The notes under the pieces are model-generated. The model did not search any database. It saw nothing but the letters and a program-made list of their open reading frames with translations, and had not been told where the DNA came from. This document shows positions 22,387-27,409 of a stretch of DNA of 27,409 nt, piece by piece (positions within the stretch are counted from its first letter, which is position 1; each line of letters begins with the position of its first letter). Made by a program: the position numbers and the translations under genes. This DNA comes from a virus, in the IMG/VR virus record IMGVR_UViG_3300035232_001497, positions 1-27,409 of that record; one strand, written 5' to 3'.

Positions 22387-25300
22387 CTACCTCAACGATC
22401 CCCCTACCCTTTTCTCTTTTCCTATGATTTCTACTACAGCATTTTTTACTTTACTTGCAAACTCTTTTGTGTTCAATGGGTTGCTGGCTGTAGTTGTAGT
22501 GCTTCCATTGCCCGAAACATTTATGGAAATATTCACGTCCCCATGAGTTACGGTGCTTTGAGATTGATTAGTAGATCCTCCTGATGAACCCAAAGAACCA
22601 TCATTTATACTTTTCATCATTGAGGATCCGTATGTTTTTACTGCAGATGGATTCATTACATATTCTCCTCCTGTAAGTAACGAAGGCACTCCACCCCCTT
22701 TATTTCTTCTCAATTCCACCTTGTTAGCATCTAGAGATCCTCCTTGGTTATTCTGCCACATTGTTCTTGCTGTGACTACAGGTCCTGCTACCTGTCCGTT
22801 CTGGTCAGGCTTAGTCAACATGTTTTGGTAGAATTTTTGCACACTACTTCTGTCTGACGGAGATTCGAATTTATCTGTTAAACTTCCTCCTTTAACACTA
22901 GTTGTGCCTTTCGTAGCTAAATCTTTTGCGGTTTTTTTATCAAAACGTTTTTGACCAAAAGAAGATTGTTTATATTTGTCTTTTGCGAAATCAATACCTT
23001 TGCTCAATAGAGCCCCTCCGATTATTCCGTAAACAAGACCTAATAGAGCATTTTTTTCTGCTTTTTTCCTTCTTTCCTTATTTTTCCCGCGCATTTCTTC
23101 TTGTCTTTTTGTTGACAAGTCTTCGTTGAATTGAGTCTCTTGATCTCTATAGAATTCTTGTATTTTTCTATCATTAGCCATTGCATAACCAGTTAATCCA
23201 CGGTTAATTCCCACTTCTCCTTTTTTAACTTTGTATCTAGTTACATTCCCGTCTTTATTCTCTTCTGTAAATTCTTCTCTTTCAGCAGCCCTAGGAGCTC
23301 CTATAGCTAAGTTTACCCCTCCTCCATTCTTATATCCAGTCAAGCTTCCACTATTTAATCTTTCCAGGAAGTTGACTCCGTATTTATCAACAGATGACTT
23401 TTTGATAACGTATTCACCTCCCATTAGCATTGCAGGGACATCATCCTTGACCCCACTACCTCCACTAACCATACCTCCGCTATTTCCTTCGACTCGATCC
23501 AAGCCAGTAACAGAGCCAATCGCGCCAACCACCCTACTCGCAGCACTTTCAAGAAATGCTCTTTGTATCATTTGCAAGAAAGATATTCCTATTGCCGATA
23601 ATTTTCCTTCTAAATCGTCTGCTCCACTAAGGGCGGCTTGCATAGCATCAACCATTCCGTTCTTCATGGCAAATGGCATGTCTTGACCCAGTCTTGTATA
23701 TATACCTTCAGCAGAATTTTCTACTCCAGCAAATCCGCTTTGTAGACCGTTCCCTAGATTTGTTTTAATTTCATTAACGACTCCGCCTTCTCCTCTTGGC
23801 GTCGATCTCTGCATAGCAAGAGCAAGAAGTTGAGCGTTTTTATTAAGCGTTTTTAGTTGAGATTCAAGGCCCGCAATATTCGCGTCTGCTTTTTTTATCG
23901 CTTCCTTGTCTCCCGAATCAACAAGTTCTGTTCTGTTAAATCTCGCCGTGGTTAGGCTGGCTGCTAAATCAGCTTCCTGAGTGCTCATTTGTGCGAACCT
24001 ATCCCTTTGACCTTGAGTTCCTATTGTTTGAGACTCCAAAGCTATTCTAGCTTCTGCTTTTTGTAAATTGGTTGCTGTCGGGTCTCCAGATATTATCTCA
24101 AATTCTTTTTGTCTTTGAATTTGACCAGTTGCACCCCTCAATGCTGAGCTAGCTGATTGAGCATTAACATCGAGATTTGTTAAAGCATTTATTTCCGAAA
24201 ATGAACCTTTGCTATAATCAAAAAATTTCAATGTTTTACTAAAATTCTCAACAGCCATTTTTGCTTCGCGCAAATTAAATCTTCTTTCCATCTCCTTAAT
24301 ACCTCGATTCATTTGCTCTGATATTTCTTTCAAAGAGTTTGCTTTTTCTCTTAAAATGCCTTTCGGATCATTATTCCCAGCAATCGCTACAGCTTGATTA
24401 ATTAAGTCTAGGGATTCATTTATACCTTCCGCTTTATCTACGGAATTTAACATCATATTAGTTAATCCAAGGTCAATGTTTTCCAGACTTACAACTTGAC
24501 CTTTTAGTTTTTGAGCTATATCATTTTTAGATGCCCCTTGCCGCGCCTCACTTCTTGCGCTTACTGCCTTTCCTTGCTCATCCTTTAATGATAATAATTG
24601 AGATTCAAGTGTTTTTTGTTCTTTCTCTGCTCCAGATAAACCTGTTTCCTGTTTTTCTATTCTTAAGGATGATTTCAGATTTTCTAAATATTCCCCCAAC
24701 AATTGCACACTTCCTTTTCCTGCTCCAGTTGCGGGGTCAAGCACTTGCCCAGATTTTCTTTGTTCGCTCGACTCAAATGGGCGAAGGTAACCATTTTTAT
24801 CAAAAAGAAGATCAGCTCTTCCAGTATCTTTAGCTATTTGATCTGCATACTTTTCAGCGAATTCTTGCTGAGCATTAAACATTTCATCATCAAAAAAGAA
24901 ACCTGCTCCAGAATGAGTCCCAGAAGAACCAGATTTACCACTATTTGCAACAGCGTTTAGGCGGAGAATGTGCTTCTCCACGGGCTCTAATCTGGCCTTT
25001 GAAAAATCTAAATCTGCTCTTTTTTTCTTTACTTCATTCTTCTTACTGGTTAATTTTTCTTGAAGTGTATCTATAGATTTAGTCCTTGCTTTTATATCAG
25101 ATAAACCATTTCCCGCAAGAGCATTTGCAACAGTTGCACCTCCTTTGTTATTGTTCACAATTACAGTTGCTCCATTGCCAGCCCCAGAAGGCGAACTGGC
25201 AGGTGATCCAGGAGAGCTTTGTGCGGTAGAGGTTTTTGGGCCTCCACTTTCAGATGCTGCATTATCTAGTATTGGAGAAATAGAGTCTTTAAGATTGTTT

Positions 25301-27409
25301 AATGCATCTATTAAGTTTTTTTCAGACATTAATCTTTCTGCTTCTTTTTTAAATGTCTCAAGATTTTCCGCCTTCTGAATTTTCAATTCTTCCTGAAATA
25401 TTTTCTTTCTTAATCCTGTTTGCCTAGCAGCTTCAGATTCATCATCTCGTGAACCCCTAAACCTTTCATTGGTTAGAGTCTTGAAATTGCTTACCTTGCC
25501 TGAGCTGATTCCTTTTTGTTTTATTAATGCTGTATCTCTTTCAATGTTTCTAGTTCTCAATCGTGCTTGATATAGTTCAAGCTCTTCTTGTATTTTGGAT
25601 TGTATTCTATTTTGTGCTATTTGAATGCTAGCGCTTTTTCTCATTGCTGTTATTTGAGCTTCCATCAATTTCTTTTGCCTAGCTCTGTCGTCTAGTAGCT
25701 CTTCTGCTGCTTTAGCATCTTCTTTATTAAATTGCGCTAAGTAATCATATGAAACTCCTCCGCCTTGACCGATTACTGAATCTTCAAAATTTACCCGTCG
25801 GGTCGTACTTGAGTCAGGGTTTCTAGTGGAAACTGAGCTGGCTAAATCAATCTTTTTTAATGCATTGGATATATCGTCATCAGAGGTTACTCCTAAAAGC
25901 ATACCGAGCCTACTTCTGGATTCGTCTTTCTTCTCTGCATCCAATGCATTAAATGAGCTAAATAAAGGAGATGTTCGAACTCCGCCTATAGTATTGAATG
26001 CCATACCGCGCATTCTATCAACTCGATCCCCATTTGTTGGATCTTCTATCCCAACAGCTCCAGCGAGTTGGTTGATTTGATCCCTAGTAAAACTTTGATC
26101 TTTTATTGTTCCTCTGAAAGCTCTAGAAGCAATGGAATCTTCAGCAATACCAATCCCTCTTTCTTCTACCGCACCTATTAAATCTTGCTTTTGTCTAGGA
26201 GTGACGGATTTTAAGTTCATACTACTGGAGTTTAATTTTCTGAGAAAATCTATGTCTGCCTGACCCGAAAATTCACTCATTTTAAATCCTATTTCTTTTT
26301 CAAGCAGACGTCCTTGCTGGTTAGACATAAACTCAGAAGAACGGCTTGGAGACATGAATTGAGACAGAAATTGAGTATTAGAATTTTCAGCTTGAAGATC
26401 AGAAGAGTTTTCTATTTTTTGAACTTCAAGTTTTAATGTCATTCTTGACAAAGCTAATTTTAATTTTTTATCTAGGTTGAACAATGCATTAGATGCACTC
26501 TCAGTTGCTTTTCTAACATTATTAAAGTCTCTTACCGCCCCCTCTGCCTCTTTAGCGATTTCCTCTATCCCTACTTCACCCTCTTTGAATGCAGCTACCA
26601 TGGCATTCATTGATGATTCGGTAAGAACTCCAGCTTGAACTAACTTGTCAAACTGCATGAGTTCGTCCATACCCATAGATTGTGCCCCCCTGAGTTGAGT
26701 CTCAGCGGTCATTGATTCAGCCTGACGCCCACCATACGCACCAGCTGCTGCTCCAAGAGCAGTCAGAACTAAGCCAGCAGGGAGACCAACACCAGTAAAA
26801 GCAGCGAGCGCCCCCGCCGTCATAAGCCCTGCCCCAATCCCTCCTGCAAGAGTTCCAGTGCTTGTCATATCCTGCCTACCTTCGGCCCTGGTCCTGAGAT
26901 CATTCATTTTTTCAGTGCTCAACATTTGCCCAGACATTTTTCGAGAGTCTACATTTTTTCTTATATCATTTAATAAACGAAGAGAGTCATCTTCATCAAC
27001 ATCTCCATTCCTAATCCCCTGTGCTATAATTGAACCCATTGCAACACCAGCATTTCTGGAGTTTTTATTTTTAATGGCCATTCCGAAATTTTGTGCGCTT
27101 GTGGCTACGGTCATTTGATCCTGTAAATCTTTTTGTAAGGCAGCCATCGCATCGTCATCTCCAGCCGCTAAAGATAATTTGGAAAGAATATCCTTGTCGG
27201 TAATGCCAGATAAGGTTCTGTTTACCATAGCATCAAGCTTAGCAATTTGACTTTTATCTCCTTTTTCAAAAGCTGATTTTCTTGCGTTTTGTAGGTTTTG
27301 TATATTTTGTGTGGCTTGAACATTTTGGCCTATTACTGCAATTTCTTTTTCCCTCATTCTTATTTGCTCATCAATAGTTAAAGTGGCTTTCTTCATAGAG
27401 GCAAAGAAT
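22387..27409 (-). CDS. Tape-measure protein, N-terminus possibly beyond the right edge
   Basis: The frame covers 1669 residues from the ATG at 27396, but no stop codon lies between it and the window edge and no Shine-Dalgarno sequence is seen in the available 13 bases. The true start may therefore be outside. The protein is mostly alpha-helical, Gln/Lys/Glu/Ser-rich and lacks conserved catalytic motifs. A hydrophobic Gly/Ala segment lies at about 183-220 (AGLMTAGALAAFTGVGLPAG) and a shorter one near 1450 (LLGLVYGIIGGALLSKGI). Two copies of a tape-measure C-terminal motif occur: VPAMLMGGEYVIKKSSVDKYG at about 1320 and VPSLLTGGEYVMNPSAVKTYG at about 1570. Tape-measure proteins set tail length and help DNA entry; at least 1669 residues implies a tail of roughly 250 nm at 1.5 angstrom per residue. 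Confidence 0.9.
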   Translation of the reverse strand, partial: FFASMKKATLTIDEQIRMREKEIAVIGQNVQATQNIQNLQNARKSAFEKGDKSQIAKLDAMVNRTLSGITDKDILSKLSLAAGDDDAMAALQKDLQDQMTVATSAQNFGMAIKNKNSRNAGVAMGSIIAQGIRNGDVDEDDSLRLLNDIRKNVDSRKMSGQMLSTEKMNDLRTRAEGRQDMTSTGTLAGGIGAGLMTAGALAAFTGVGLPAGLVLTALGAAAGAYGGRQAESMTAETQLRGAQSMGMDELMQFDKLVQAGVLTESSMNAMVAAFKEGEVGIEEIAKEAEGAVRDFNNVRKATESASNALFNLDKKLKLALSRMTLKLEVQKIENSSDLQAENSNTQFLSQFMSPSRSSEFMSNQQGRLLEKEIGFKMSEFSGQADIDFLRKLNSSSMNLKSVTPRQKQDLIGAVEERGIGIAEDSIASRAFRGTIKDQSFTRDQINQLAGAVGIEDPTNGDRVDRMRGMAFNTIGGVRTSPLFSSFNALDAEKKDESRSRLGMLLGVTSDDDISNALKKIDLASSVSTRNPDSSTTRRVNFEDSVIGQGGGVSYDYLAQFNKEDAKAAEELLDDRARQKKLMEAQITAMRKSASIQIAQNRIQSKIQEELELYQARLRTRNIERDTALIKQKGISSGKVSNFKTLTNERFRGSRDDESEAARQTGLRKKIFQEELKIQKAENLETFKKEAERLMSEKNLIDALNNLKDSISPILDNAASESGGPKTSTAQSSPGSPASSPSGAGNGATVIVNNNKGGATVANALAGNGLSDIKARTKSIDTLQEKLTSKKNEVKKKRADLDFSKARLEPVEKHILRLNAVANSGKSGSSGTHSGAGFFFDDEMFNAQQEFAEKYADQIAKDTGRADLLFDKNGYLRPFESSEQRKSGQVLDPATGAGKGSVQLLGEYLENLKSSLRIEKQETGLSGAEKEQKTLESQLLSLKDEQGKAVSARSEARQGASKNDIAQKLKGQVVSLENIDLGLTNMMLNSVDKAEGINESLDLINQAVAIAGNNDPKGILREKANSLKEISEQMNRGIKEMERRFNLREAKMAVENFSKTLKFFDYSKGSFSEINALTNLDVNAQSASSALRGATGQIQRQKEFEIISGDPTATNLQKAEARIALESQTIGTQGQRDRFAQMSTQEADLAASLTTARFNRTELVDSGDKEAIKKADANIAGLESQLKTLNKNAQLLALAMQRSTPRGEGGVVNEIKTNLGNGLQSGFAGVENSAEGIYTRLGQDMPFAMKNGMVDAMQAALSGADDLEGKLSAIGISFLQMIQRAFLESAASRVVGAIGSVTGLDRVEGNSGGMVSGGSGVKDDVPAMLMGGEYVIKKSSVDKYGVNFLERLNSGSLTGYKNGGGVNLAIGAPRAAEREEFTEENKDGNVTRYKVKKGEVGINRGLTGYAMANDRKIQEFYRDQETQFNEDLSTKRQEEMRGKNKERRKKAEKNALLGLVYGIIGGALLSKGIDFAKDKYKQSSFGQKRFDKKTAKDLATKGTTSVKGGSLTDKFESPSDRSSVQKFYQNMLTKPDQNGQVAGPVVTARTMWQNNQGGSLDANKVELRRNKGGGVPSLLTGGEYVMNPSAVKTYGSSMMKSINDGSLGSSGGSTNQSQSTVTHGDVNISINVSGNGSTTTTASNPLNTKEFASKVKNAVVEIIGKEKRVGGSLR

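Noticed and set aside
23231-26080. Plus-strand open frames inside the tape-measure gene (for example 23231-23686 and 24531-24833)
   Set aside because: They have no supporting ribosome-binding sites, low-complexity translations, and lie wholly opposite a long gene with clear family motifs.
27397-27409. G/GT-type programmed frameshift upstream of the tape measure
   Set aside because: Such a site would lie in chaperone genes before the tape measure, which are outside the window; nothing can be judged from 13 bases.

Overview
This 27.4-kb window is part of the tail-structure region of a tailed double-stranded DNA phage, or of a prophage copy of one. The order on the minus strand follows the lambda tail-tip genes H-M-L-K-I-J, which points to a long non-contractile (siphovirus-type) tail. 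No terminase, capsid, replication, lysis, integrase or tRNA gene is visible, so host and lifestyle cannot be read from this piece. The DNA is AT-rich and densely packed. Most genes touch or overlap (TAATG or ATGA junctions), and no stretch of 300 bases lacks a gene.

From the right edge leftward on the minus strand, the tip module holds: a very long tape-measure protein open to the window edge (27409-22387); two related two-lobed beta-rich minor tail proteins (22386-20798); an M-like protein that appears to carry two tandem copies of the M-type domain (20798-19827); an L-like iron-sulphur tip protein with a probable carbohydrate-binding module inserted between its cysteine pairs (19790-18879); a JAMM-only K-like protease (18879-18493); an I-like protein with a ubiquitin-like N-terminus (18471-17767); and a giant J-like hub/central fibre protein of 2821 residues (17763-9298). 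These would assemble the tail tip and host-recognition apparatus.

Downstream of J is an accessory region. It has a 61-residue coiled-coil protein (9282-9097), an unrecognised 891-residue protein (9094-6419), a two-gene cassette on the opposite strand (3458-6414), a third two-lobed beta-rich protein (3402-2203), and a long repetitive fibre gene (2182-1) that runs off the left edge. The fibre gene has nested in-frame DNA repeats of 411/174 bp, three nearly identical 99-bp tandem units, and older diverged 111-bp units.

The features most worth attention are the repeat architecture of the distal fibre, the apparent alternating A/B domain super-repeat in J, the binding module inserted into the L-like Fe-S domain, the inverted two-gene cassette, and a recurring TATAATA/TATTATAA-like element just upstream of several start codons that lack a Shine-Dalgarno sequence. 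Functional names rest on motif and gene-order recognition by eye; no database search was run.
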